Source: Paenibacillus donghaensis
GTDB taxonomy: Bacteria > Bacillota > Bacilli > Paenibacillales > Paenibacillaceae
DNA: 64,000 nucleotides
Direction: 5' to 3'
Assembly (NCBI RefSeq): GCF_002192415.1
Contig: NZ_CP021780.1
Location: 4,278,001-4,342,000, forward strand
Below the pieces are notes generated by a model that saw nothing but the letters and a program-made list of their open reading frames with translations, ran no database searches and was not told where the DNA came from. This document shows positions 20,376 through 28,142 of this stretch, in pieces; the first letter of the stretch is position 1, and the number at the start of each line of letters is the position of its first letter. Both the position numbers and the translations under genes were made by a program.

Positions 20376-21983
20376 TTGGTATATAAAGTAGTATTAGCCG
20401 ATGATCACTTTCCTGTATTGGAATATTTAAGTACCTGTATTCCCTGGGATACCTTGGGTCTTGAATTGTCCGCCTCGTGCTCTGATGGCAAACAGGCATG
20501 GGAAGCCTGCTTGCTGCACCAACCCGATATACTATTGACAGATATCGGCATGCCGGCGATGGATGGATTGGAATTAATCCAGAAGGCTCGAGAAGTTAAT
20601 CCCCAACTTCAGACTATTATATTGTCCTGCCATGGGGAATTTGAATATGCCCAAAAGGCTGTGAAATTAAATGTTTCAGAATATATATTGAAAGAAAGTC
20701 TTCAAATAGAGCATGTGATTTCTGTATTGACTGAGGCGGTTTCCCGTTTAGAGGTTAAAATGATATCCAAAAATAATTACCTCAAATTAGAGAAGCTGGT
20801 CACTCAAAACCACTCTGCTATCCGGACCAGGTATATTCGTATGTTCGTTGAGCAACCGGTTTGGGATGAAACAGTGTGGTTCAAGCAAGCCGAGATTATG
20901 GGGATCCAGCTTCAAAAAGGAATTCCATACTTGCCAGTTTTAGCAATCCCGGAACGCTCCTATGAACTGGAAAGACGTTTCGGAGGGATTGTGAACATGC
21001 AGTTCGTAATTGATAATGTGTTACAAGAATTCCTGGAGATAGACGGAATCGTCCAATTCGCTATAACAGAACGGCAGTTCATACTGTTCATCCCATTTCC
21101 GCGTATTATTATTCGAAATCTCCATGAGGATTTTAGAAATAAATTTCAGCATGTACAAAAGATGTCGAAACTTCACTTACGTATGGGTATTTCTTTTTTT
21201 TACGGCGATGCCACTCAAAGCCTTATCGAACTAAAAAAACAGATTCAAGCCTTACTAGATGCCCAATCTTTGCGCTTTTATGCTGCTGAGGGAGCAATTA
21301 TGAAGCTAGAACCCGTTAAGACGACAAACGAGGACCTATTTATTCATTACTCTGAAATACTTCAGCAGCTAAGAGACTGCATCCAAAATGAGGATAATAC
21401 CCGAATTTCCACTACTGTCACTGATATAAAAAATTATATCGGAGCCAAGAAATATCCGGTAGAAAGCGTAAAAAGCTGGTTACTCAAAATGGTTATGGAA
21501 TTGGAATTAAAATATATCGTTATGCAAAACTTTGTTAATAATTTCAACAGTGAAATGCATCAGCGCTATATACGAGAATTTGAAACACTCGATCAATTAA
21601 TGGAATGGCTTGAAGGATTTTTGAAAGATAAAATATTGATGTTAAGTTCCATGTGGAAGCAAAATATTAGAAAAGAAGTTGCCGAAGCGAAGCGTTATGT
21701 CATGAATCATATGGGTGAGAAGGTAGGAATGGAAGAAATGGCGAAATGTCTTGGCCTGAACCCTACTCATTTTAGTCGGTTATTTAAATTAGATACTGGC
21801 CTCACTTTCATTGAGTTTGTTACCAGAATAAAAATGGAGCGTGCTCAGGATCTATTAAATCAAACTAACCTCACCATTGTAGATATTGCAGAGCAGTTAG
21901 GGTATGACAATGCCAGTTATTTCATAAAACTCTTCCGTAACTTCTCTGGTGTGACTCCTGTAGAATTCCGAAAATCCATCTAA
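20376..21983 (+). CDS. YesN-type response regulator with AraC-family DNA-binding domain
   Basis: Partner of the kinase upstream; 535 aa. It starts at TTG 20376-20378, preceded by AGGAGGGAA, 1 nt after the kinase stop. The receiver domain (1-120) begins YKVVLADDHF and has the phosphorylated aspartate in LLTDIGMPAMDG (about Asp54). A long middle region (about 130-420) of unknown fold is usual for YesN proteins. The C-terminal AraC helix-turn-helix pair (about 430-535) ends LGYDNASYFIKLFRNFSGVTPVEFRKS. It probably activates the divergent importer and glycosidase genes. Confidence 0.95.
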   Translation: MVYKVVLADDHFPVLEYLSTCIPWDTLGLELSASCSDGKQAWEACLLHQPDILLTDIGMPAMDGLELIQKAREVNPQLQTIILSCHGEFEYAQKAVKLNVSEYILKESLQIEHVISVLTEAVSRLEVKMISKNNYLKLEKLVTQNHSAIRTRYIRMFVEQPVWDETVWFKQAEIMGIQLQKGIPYLPVLAIPERSYELERRFGGIVNMQFVIDNVLQEFLEIDGIVQFAITERQFILFIPFPRIIIRNLHEDFRNKFQHVQKMSKLHLRMGISFFYGDATQSLIELKKQIQALLDAQSLRFYAAEGAIMKLEPVKTTNEDLFIHYSEILQQLRDCIQNEDNTRISTTVTDIKNYIGAKKYPVESVKSWLLKMVMELELKYIVMQNFVNNFNSEMHQRYIREFETLDQLMEWLEGFLKDKILMLSSMWKQNIRKEVAEAKRYVMNHMGEKVGMEEMAKCLGLNPTHFSRLFKLDTGLTFIEFVTRIKMERAQDLLNQTNLTIVDIAEQLGYDNASYFIKLFRNFSGVTPVEFRKSI

Positions 21984-22170
21984 TTATTAACTCAACTTTC
22001 GCAGCTCAAATTCCAAACAAACCCTTGAAATTCAGTTCCCAGTTTCAACCTTTGCACGAAAATGCAGGGAGTAATATCCAGCCTCAACAATCAATAGTAA
22101 GCCCCCAGCTAATAGGTTATACTTATAAGCACGTAGACTTTATCGTGATAACTAAGGAGTTTGATTCCAA

Positions 22171-23082
22171 GTGGAACTTAGACAATTGCAATACGCGCTG
22201 CAGATTGCGGCGGAGCGGAATTTCTCGCGGGCAGCGGAGAAGCTGCATATCGCGCAGCCTTCACTCAGCCAACAGCTATCCAAGCTGGAGAAGGAGCTCG
22301 GGGTGATGCTGTTCCAGCGCAATACCAGCTCAGTGGAGCTGACCCATGCCGGTTCGAAATTCGTCGAGCAGGCACAGATTATTATCGATGCTGTGGAACT
22401 GCTGCGCCAGGAAATGTCGGATATCTCCCAGCTGCGCACAGGCCGCGTCGTGGTGGGGAGCATGCCGATCACAGGGGCGCATCTGCTGCCCCATGTGCTG
22501 CCTGCTTTTAAGGAGAAATATCCTGAAGTGGAAATCACGTTGCTGGAGGACTCCTCGATGAATCTGGAGAAGCTGACCGCGAGTGGACAGACCGATCTTA
22601 GCCTGCTCTCCCTGCCGCTGGAGGTGCCTTCGCTGGCCTATGAGGTGCTGGGACAGGAACGGATTGATCTGGCCGTGCCGCCGATGCACCGCTTGGCAAG
22701 CCGCAGTGCAGGGGATATCCGCACCTCACTGGAGGAGCTGAAGGAGGAGCCGTTTATTGTGCTGAAGGAAGGCCAAGGCTTCCGCAAAATGACGATAGAG
22801 CTGTGCCGCAAAGCCGGCTTTGAGCCTCGTGTTGTGTTCGAGAGCAACAATATGGAGACCGTGCAGTCGCTGGTAGCGACAGGCATGGGCGTTACGCTGG
22901 TGCCGCATTTCATCGCGCGTGCGCCGCGCAGCGAGTTCGTTCCGGTCTATCTGCCGCTGGCCGAGCCTGTGCCGGGGCGAACCCTGGTTGTCGCCTACCG
23001 GCGCGGACGTTACCTGTCCAAGGCTGCAGAAGCTTTTATCGAAACCTTCAAACAGACGGTAGCCGGGCTTGGTAAGGACTAG
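22171..23082 (+). CDS. LysR-family transcriptional regulator
   Basis: A 303-aa regulator. The N-terminal winged helix-turn-helix is clear (MELRQLQYALQIAAERNFSRAAEKLHIAQPSLSQQLSKLE), followed by the effector-binding domain (about 90-300) of the CynR/OxyR-like group. It starts at GTG 22171, with AAGGAG 12 nt upstream. The 187-bp gap before it shows no gene or terminator I can support. Its target is unknown; the operator-like site before leuC is the only LysR-type box I noticed in the window, but no link can be shown. Confidence 0.93.
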   Translation: MELRQLQYALQIAAERNFSRAAEKLHIAQPSLSQQLSKLEKELGVMLFQRNTSSVELTHAGSKFVEQAQIIIDAVELLRQEMSDISQLRTGRVVVGSMPITGAHLLPHVLPAFKEKYPEVEITLLEDSSMNLEKLTASGQTDLSLLSLPLEVPSLAYEVLGQERIDLAVPPMHRLASRSAGDIRTSLEELKEEPFIVLKEGQGFRKMTIELCRKAGFEPRVVFESNNMETVQSLVATGMGVTLVPHFIARAPRSEFVPVYLPLAEPVPGRTLVVAYRRGRYLSKAAEAFIETFKQTVAGLGKD

Positions 23083-23141
23083 GCTATACGCAAACAGACA
23101 GCTCCGGAAATTCCGAAACTGCCTGCCGCTAAGCTCATATG

Positions 23142-23339
23142 TTATGTTCGACGATTATGCACTGTAATCAACCGGTTCTGGTCGTCAGAGAGACGGGCTG
23201 TTTTCTCGCTCACTGGCCCTTGGTCTACGGGGGCGCCAGTCTTGTCCTCCACAAAATCACGGGTCACCTGATTCTGGAACTCTGCCGATTCAGTGGTATT
23301 GTGATTCTGTTCCTGCTGAACATGGTCGTTTTCAGCCAA
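23142..23339 (-). CDS. Small acidic hydrophilic protein of unknown function (65 aa)
   Basis: I do not recognise this protein. It starts at TTG 23337-23339 with a strong GGAGG 9 nt upstream. It is hydrophilic, rich in Glu, Gln, Asn and Asp, has no cysteine, and is probably disordered. Upstream lie a perfect 18-bp palindrome and a sigma-B-like promoter, suggesting a stress- or stage-specific gene. It converges with the LysR gene and diverges from proBA. Confidence 0.65.
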   Translation of the reverse strand: MAENDHVQQEQNHNTTESAEFQNQVTRDFVEDKTGAPVDQGPVSEKTARLSDDQNRLITVHNRRT

Positions 23340-23352
23340 TTTTATCCACCTC

Positions 23353-23370
23353 CAGGTAACCGGTTACCTG
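23353..23370. promoter_or_regulatory. Perfect palindrome CAGGTAACCGGTTACCTG, possible operator
   Basis: An 18-bp perfect palindrome lies directly upstream of the ribosome site of the small acidic protein gene and just downstream of its likely promoter. That position fits a repressor operator or the start of a 5' hairpin. The regulator is unknown. Confidence 0.45.
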
Positions 23371-23374
23371 TATT

Positions 23375-23399
23375 TTACCCGAAACCCGCAATAATAAAC
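23375..23399 (-). promoter_or_regulatory. Sigma-B-like promoter of the small acidic protein gene
   Basis: On the minus strand GTTTAT (23394-23399) and GGGTAA (23375-23380) are 13 bp apart. This closely resembles the general-stress consensus GTTTAA-N12-14-GGGTAT known from Bacillus. Whether this organism has a matching sigma factor cannot be seen here. Confidence 0.4.
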
Positions 23400-23446
23400 A
23401 TAAATCTCACAGCACCGGAATCCCGCTGCACCGCAGTAATATTCCT

Positions 23447-23475
23447 TTGCAAACCGCCTGGCCGCGTGGTATTCT
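23447..23475 (+). promoter_or_regulatory. Sigma-A promoter of the proBA operon
   Basis: TTGCAA (23447-23452) and TATTCT (23470-23475) are 17 bp apart, just upstream of the T-box leader. Transcription should start near 23482. Confidence 0.65.
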
Positions 23476-23482
23476 AAAGTTC

Positions 23483-23731
23483 AAATAGTGAAACGTGAAG
23501 ACGGGACCAAGTAAGAATGAAATAAATGCCGCGTAACAGAGAGTGAATTCCGCCAGGCTGAGAGAATTTACCGCGCTTTCGTTCCGAACCCTACCCCCGA
23601 GCGGCCTGTACCCTGCAGGACGGATTCTCCCGTTATGAGCAATGAAGTCGGATGAACCCTCATCAATGAAGGTGGTACCGCGGAAGCTTCCAGCTTTCGT
23701 CCTTTGCTAAGTCTTAGGATGGGGGCTTTTT
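23483..23731 (+). promoter_or_regulatory. T-box riboswitch (proline) upstream of proB
   Basis: Leader RNA that reads uncharged tRNA and controls readthrough into proBA. The conserved T-box AAGGTGGTACCGCG lies at 23669-23682. Its TGGT would pair with the tRNA acceptor end, consistent with an A discriminator base. A terminator follows: AGCTTTCGTCC (23692-23702) pairs with GGATGGGGGCT (23717-23727), then TTTTT. The likely specifier is CCT (23590-23592) in the context GAACCCTAC, a proline codon followed by A, which fits the genes downstream. Exact 5' end and stem I were not folded by computation. Confidence 0.9.
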
Positions 23732-23786
23732 GTCATTTTCAGGGATAAGATCAATCTGGTATGCATCCATTCTATTAAGGAAGTGA

Positions 23787-24896
23787 ATGACAGTGACGAC
23801 ACGAATCGTGGTCAAAATCGGCAGCAGCTCGCTCTCCGGTCCTGAAGGCGGACTGAAACGGGAAGCCGTGGTTTTCTTTGCCGCAGAGCTTGCCGCGCTG
23901 CGGAGAGACGGGTGTGAGGTGCTGCTGGTTACCTCGGGGGCTGTGGCCGCCGGGTTCCGCAGCATCGGCTACGCGCAGCGCCCACGGCTGCTGCATGAGA
24001 AACAGGCTGCGGCCGCGGTGGGTCAGGTGCTGCTGATGCAGGCCTATCAGGAAGCGCTCGCGCTGCATGGGATAGCCACCGCACAGATTCTGCTGACCCG
24101 CACCGACTTTTGCAGCCGCCGGGCGATGAACAACGCGGTGATGACGGTTGAGGAATTGCTTCGGCAGGGGGCCATTCCAATATTCAACGAGAATGACACG
24201 GTCTCCGTCGATGAGCTGAAATTCGGGGACAATGATACCCTGTCAGCGCTGGTCGCCAACCTGCTCAAAGCCTCCAAGCTGCTGGTCCTGACCGATATGG
24301 ACGGGCTCTACAGCGGCGACCCGCGCAAGCACCCGGAGGCGGTACGGTATGCATCCGTCGAGGAGATTACGCCGGAGATTTATGCGGTGGCTGGCGGGGC
24401 CGGCTCCAGCGTAGGGACCGGAGGCATGCGCTCCAAGATTGACGCCGCCAAGATCGCTACACGCGGCGGGGTACCTGTGTTTGTCGGCCGGGTAACGGAG
24501 CCGGGCGACCTGGCGCTGGCCGCGGCCGGTGAAGGCCGGGGAACTTATTTTGCCACCACCTCAGCCTCCTTACCGGTCAAAAAACAATGGCTGGGCTTCA
24601 TGTCCACCCCGCTCGGCTCCATTTACATCGACGACGGAGCCGTCGAAGCACTGCTGCATGGCGGTCACAGCCTGCTCCCTGTCGGGGTCAAGCGGATCGA
24701 AGGCAGCTTCCACGCAGGAGATGTGGTTGAGGTACTCGGGCCTGACACCCAGCTGCTTGGCCGAGGGATTGTGAATTACGATGATGCCCAGCTCCAGCAA
24801 GTGCAGGGACTCAGCAGCAGCCAGATCGTGCCGAAGCTGGGCGAAGTGCACCGCCTGGAGGTTATCCACCGTGATGAATGGATTACACTGAGGTAA
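23787..24896 (+). CDS. proB: Glutamate 5-kinase
   Basis: First step of proline synthesis: phosphorylates glutamate to glutamyl-5-phosphate. The 369-aa protein has the amino-acid kinase domain (TRIVVKIGSSSLSG at the N-terminus, NENDTVSVDEL, FGDNDTLSALVA, GTGGMRSKIDAAKIA) and a C-terminal PUA domain (about 275-365). The ATG follows AAGGAAGTG. It is controlled by the proline T-box upstream. A 363-bp gap with a class-1 repeat element separates it from proA. Confidence 0.97.
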   Translation: MTVTTRIVVKIGSSSLSGPEGGLKREAVVFFAAELAALRRDGCEVLLVTSGAVAAGFRSIGYAQRPRLLHEKQAAAAVGQVLLMQAYQEALALHGIATAQILLTRTDFCSRRAMNNAVMTVEELLRQGAIPIFNENDTVSVDELKFGDNDTLSALVANLLKASKLLVLTDMDGLYSGDPRKHPEAVRYASVEEITPEIYAVAGGAGSSVGTGGMRSKIDAAKIATRGGVPVFVGRVTEPGDLALAAAGEGRGTYFATTSASLPVKKQWLGFMSTPLGSIYIDDGAVEALLHGGHSLLPVGVKRIEGSFHAGDVVEVLGPDTQLLGRGIVNYDDAQLQQVQGLSSSQIVPKLGEVHRLEVIHRDEWITLR

Positions 24897-24956
24897 TCAG
24901 GGACTTTCAGAGCGAATTGGTGCGATTGGGGTGGCCTTAGGTATCGTTTTTTCGGG

Positions 24957-25147
24957 AAATAGATGCGAAAGTGCAACTAATTTCACCCGGATCGCTAACT
25001 TGCGGGCAAATAAGTGCGAAAGTGCAACTAATTTCGAGTAAATCAAGCCTCTTACGCTCAAACGCTCAAATTAGATGCCTTATCGCACTTATTCCCTCCA
25101 AAACCGAAAAAACCAGCCAATTAGATGCGTTTTCGCAACTAATTGGG
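24957..25147. repeat. Class-1 hairpin-motif element, intact copy (between proB and proA)
   Basis: Four hairpin motifs: two forward (TGCGAAAGTGCA cores at 24964 and 25015) and two inverted (TGCCTTATCGCA at 25076, TGCGTTTTCGCA at 25126), each flanked by AATTAG/CTAATT-like arms. Core spacing is 51, 61 and 50 bp. It shares order and spacers with copies at 27933, 41283 and 52265. It fills most of the 363-bp proB-proA gap and has no reading frame worth keeping. It may affect proA expression, since it lies inside the operon. Confidence 0.85.
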
Positions 25148-25259
25148 CGGAGTGAATAGTTGGCAGGGCTGCAGAGCAATTGTTGGACCTCTCCTACTCT
25201 GAGATCTGGCAGCAAGTGAAATGATTCGTTATTATAGAAGAAACAAGGAGGAACCGGTA

Positions 25260-26507
25260 ATGAGTGAAGTAGTGAGCAAAACCACATTAGCCAAAGGTAC
25301 CACAGGAATATTGGCCGGCCTGACCACTGAGCAGAAGAACGATGCGCTGCTGACCATGGCTGAGGCACTCCGCAGCGAGTCCGTTTCTATTATTGCCGCT
25401 AATAGGGAGGATCTGGAGCGCGGACGCCAGAATGGAACACCTGAATCCCTGCTGGACCGGCTCGCGCTGGATGAGGCCCGCATTCAGGTGATTGCGGAAG
25501 GCCTGCAGCAAATTGCCGCCCTGCCTGATCCGGTAGGCGATACGCTGGAAACGCTGAAGCGTCCGAACGGCCTGTCGATCGAGAAAATCCGTGTTCCGCT
25601 TGGCGTCATCGGCATCATCTATGAAGCCCGGCCCAACGTAACTGTAGATGCAGCCGGACTGTGCCTGAAGACAGGCAATGCAGTTGTGCTGCGCGGCGGC
25701 TCCTCTGCCCTCTCCTCCAACCGCAGAATCGTAGAGGTGCTGCACGCGGCTCTGGCCGGTACTGCCATGCCGCCCCACGCGCTGCAGCTGATCGAAGATC
25801 CAAACCGCTCCTCTGTGGATGAAATGCTGAAGCTTAACGGGTTGCTTGACGTCATCATTCCGCGCGGCGGCAGCTCGCTGATCCAGAATGTGGTGATGAA
25901 TGCAACGGTGCCGGTCATTGAGACCGGAGCGGGCATCTGCCACACCTATCTGGATGCCAGCGCCCAGCCCCGCATGGCGCAGGAGATCAGCCTGAACGCC
26001 AAAGCACAGCGGCCTTCGGTCTGCAATGCGATGGAAACACTGCTCGTTCACCGCGATTATGCGCGTGAGCAGCTGCTGCCACTGGCGGAAGCATTCCGCG
26101 ATGTCCACGTGGAGCTGCGCGGCTGCGCGGAGACGGTAGCCCTCGTCCCTTGGGCTCTGCCTGCTACACTGGAGGATTACGCGACGGAATACAACGATTA
26201 TATCCTCAACATTAAGGTTGTCAGTGGCACGGAAGAAGCCATGCAGCACATTGCCCAATATGGCACACAGCATTCCGAATGTATTGTAACCGAAGACAGC
26301 GGCAATGCTGCCCGCTTCCTGCAGGAGATGGACGCAGCCGTGGTCTATCACAACGCCTCCACCCGTTTTACCGATGGCTTCGAATTCGGCTTCGGTGCCG
26401 AGATCGGCATCAGCACACAGAAGCTGCACGCCCGTGGGCCAATGGGTCTGCCCGCGCTGACTTCAACCAAATACAAAATATACGGCACCGGGCAAATCCG
26501 GGGGTAA
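25260..26507 (+). CDS. proA: Glutamate-5-semialdehyde dehydrogenase (gamma-glutamyl phosphate reductase)
   Basis: Second step of proline synthesis: NADPH-dependent reduction of glutamyl-5-phosphate. About 415 aa from the ATG at 25260, which follows AGGAGGAACCGGTA; an upstream in-frame start at 25221 lacks a site. Motifs: GVIGIIYEARPNVTVDAA, LRGGSSALSSN, and the catalytic-cysteine region ETGAGICHTYLDASA (AGIC). Full length for the family. It is separated from proB by a repeat element and followed 40 nt later by proC. Confidence 0.97.
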   Translation: MSEVVSKTTLAKGTTGILAGLTTEQKNDALLTMAEALRSESVSIIAANREDLERGRQNGTPESLLDRLALDEARIQVIAEGLQQIAALPDPVGDTLETLKRPNGLSIEKIRVPLGVIGIIYEARPNVTVDAAGLCLKTGNAVVLRGGSSALSSNRRIVEVLHAALAGTAMPPHALQLIEDPNRSSVDEMLKLNGLLDVIIPRGGSSLIQNVVMNATVPVIETGAGICHTYLDASAQPRMAQEISLNAKAQRPSVCNAMETLLVHRDYAREQLLPLAEAFRDVHVELRGCAETVALVPWALPATLEDYATEYNDYILNIKVVSGTEEAMQHIAQYGTQHSECIVTEDSGNAARFLQEMDAAVVYHNASTRFTDGFEFGFGAEIGISTQKLHARGPMGLPALTSTKYKIYGTGQIRG

Positions 26508-26547
26508 ACAATTCATACAGCCGTCCAAAACCAAGGAGGATTCACTC

Positions 26548-27414
26548 ATGTGCCAGCAATCTACAGTACCTCTTCTCGACCATAATATTGTTTTCTACGG
26601 CGCAGGCTCAATGGCTGAAGCGATAGTCCGCGGGATGATCAACCGCAACGTCGTTGCTTCCGGCAAAATTGTGATGCTGAACCGCAGCAGCAGCGAACGG
26701 CTGGCCGAACTGCGCAGCCGCTATGGCATCGTTGGCACCAACGACCCTGCCCACAAAACTGAGCATCTGCGCACCTCCCCCGTAATCGTGCTGGCGATGA
26801 AACCCAAGGACGCCGCCGAAGCCTTGCGTGAGCTGGGACAGCTGCTGTCCCCGGACCAGCTTGTGATTTCAGTCATCGCCGGATTAAACATCCGTACGAT
26901 ACAGGGGCTCCTCGGTACCAAGCAGCCTGTAGTCCGCACTATGCCCAATACCTCCAGCTCCATTGGCCTGGGCGCGACAGGGCTGGCGTTCTCTAAAGAG
27001 GTTGAAGAGCAAAGCCGCAGACTGGCACTGAATATCTTCGAAGCGGTGGGTACCACGACCGTGATTGACGAGGAGCGGATGGAGACACTGACCGGGATCT
27101 CCGGCAGCGGCCCTGCTTATATCTACTATATGATGGAAGCGATGATCGCAGCCGGTATCCGCGGCGGACTGCCGCTGGAACAGAGCACCGAGCTTACCGT
27201 ACAGACGGTGCTGGGAGCCGCGCGGATGGTACAGCAGACCGGTGAAGAACCGGCAGCCCTGCGCAAAAAAGTAACCTCGCCAAATGGCTCCACCCAGGCG
27301 GCGCTGGAGGTGCTGGAGCGCGGCGACTTCTTCGAAACCGTAATCGCCGCTGTGAACCGCTGCGCGGAACGCTCGCGGGAGATGGGCTCGGCACTGGAGA
27401 AAGAGCTGTCATAG
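26548..27414 (+). CDS. proC: Pyrroline-5-carboxylate reductase
   Basis: Last step of proline synthesis. The 288-aa protein has the nucleotide-binding start IVFYGAGSMAEAIVRGM and the family signature GISGSGPAYIYYMMEAM, with TSPNGSTQAALEVLE near the end. The first ten residues (CQQSTVPLLD) form a short extension, but AAGGAGGATTCACTC before this ATG supports it. It completes a proBAC cluster under T-box control and is followed by a terminator at 27511. Confidence 0.96.
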   Translation: MCQQSTVPLLDHNIVFYGAGSMAEAIVRGMINRNVVASGKIVMLNRSSSERLAELRSRYGIVGTNDPAHKTEHLRTSPVIVLAMKPKDAAEALRELGQLLSPDQLVISVIAGLNIRTIQGLLGTKQPVVRTMPNTSSSIGLGATGLAFSKEVEEQSRRLALNIFEAVGTTTVIDEERMETLTGISGSGPAYIYYMMEAMIAAGIRGGLPLEQSTELTVQTVLGAARMVQQTGEEPAALRKKVTSPNGSTQAALEVLERGDFFETVIAAVNRCAERSREMGSALEKELS

Positions 27415-27510
27415 CTGCAGCTTTAAGAGCAGAAAACAGCTGTACATCATTTGCGCTGCAATGCAATCCTAAATATAATACCCAAATACTCGCCTGCAGG
27501 TGAGTATGAA

Positions 27511-27551
27511 GAACGGCTGCCGTCCGTGTGGGGATGGCAGCCGTTTCTTCT
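27511..27551 (+). terminator. Terminator after proC
   Basis: AACGGCTGCC (27512-27521) and GGCAGCCGTT (27536-27545) form a 10-bp perfect stem followed by TCTTCT. It closes the proBAC transcript about 100 nt after proC. Confidence 0.85.
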
Positions 27552-27654
27552 ACTTCGGCTTATGGAGATGATATGGGGGAAGCTGAGGGGAACGTAGTGC
27601 TTTTCTAGGCGAATTAGATGAGTTAGCCGTTATTCTTAGGTCCATTGAGGAATT

Positions 27655-27830
27655 AGAGGGATTTATCCCTTATTTTTACTCCAATGTGCCTCTGTACACT
27701 AAATTTATGGGATATATCCCTTATTTTCACTCCAATGTGCCTCTGTACGCTAAATTTATGGGATATATCCCTTATTTTCACTCAGATATAGCTCAGTGCG
27801 CTGAATTTATGGGATTTATCCCTTATTTTC
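27655..27830. repeat. 51-bp tandem repeat, four copies
   Basis: Four copies of a 51-bp unit start with a palindrome GGGAT(A/T)TATCCC at 27658, 27709, 27760 and 27811, each followed by CTTATTTT. The spacing is exactly 51 bp three times. No protein-coding frame is supported. It lies between proC and the next operon, 100 bp before a class-1 element that also uses 51-bp spacing. The stretch 27552-27654 shows nothing else clear. Confidence 0.9.
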
Positions 27831-27932
27831 GCGCTCTAGCCCCCTAATGGACTGGAGTCCTCTATATGCAGCAATTCTGAACGTTGAACAACATCGAGCA
27901 CATCCAGCACATCCAGCACAACGATCCGACCT

Positions 27933-28123
27933 GATTAAGTGCAAAACTGCACTTAATCTCGGGCGATTCGATGACTTTCAACTAATTAAGTGCAGATGTG
28001 CATCTAATCCAGCCCATTTGAGCGAAACCCCCTCCTACGTATGAATTTAGTTGTACTTTCGACACTTATTTCTTCATCATCCCACATTTGGGCGGAATTA
28101 AGTGCTGATTCGCAACTAATTTG
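27933..28123. repeat. Class-1 hairpin-motif element, diverged intact copy
   Basis: Four motifs with core TGC/TGT positions at 27940, 27991, 28052 and 28103, spaced 51, 61 and 51 bp. The first is a perfect dyad ATTAAGTGC-AAAACT-GCACTTAAT. Sequence has drifted from the copy at 24957 but spacing and arm pattern are kept. It lies just downstream of the ABC permease gene (stop at 28143) and downstream of proC. Confidence 0.75.
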
Positions 28124-28142
28124 CTGTAGAAAGAGGCAGATA

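Noticed and set aside
25287..26429. 380-aa minus-strand frame opposite proA
   Set aside because: Antisense shadow of proA; no promoter or ribosome site.
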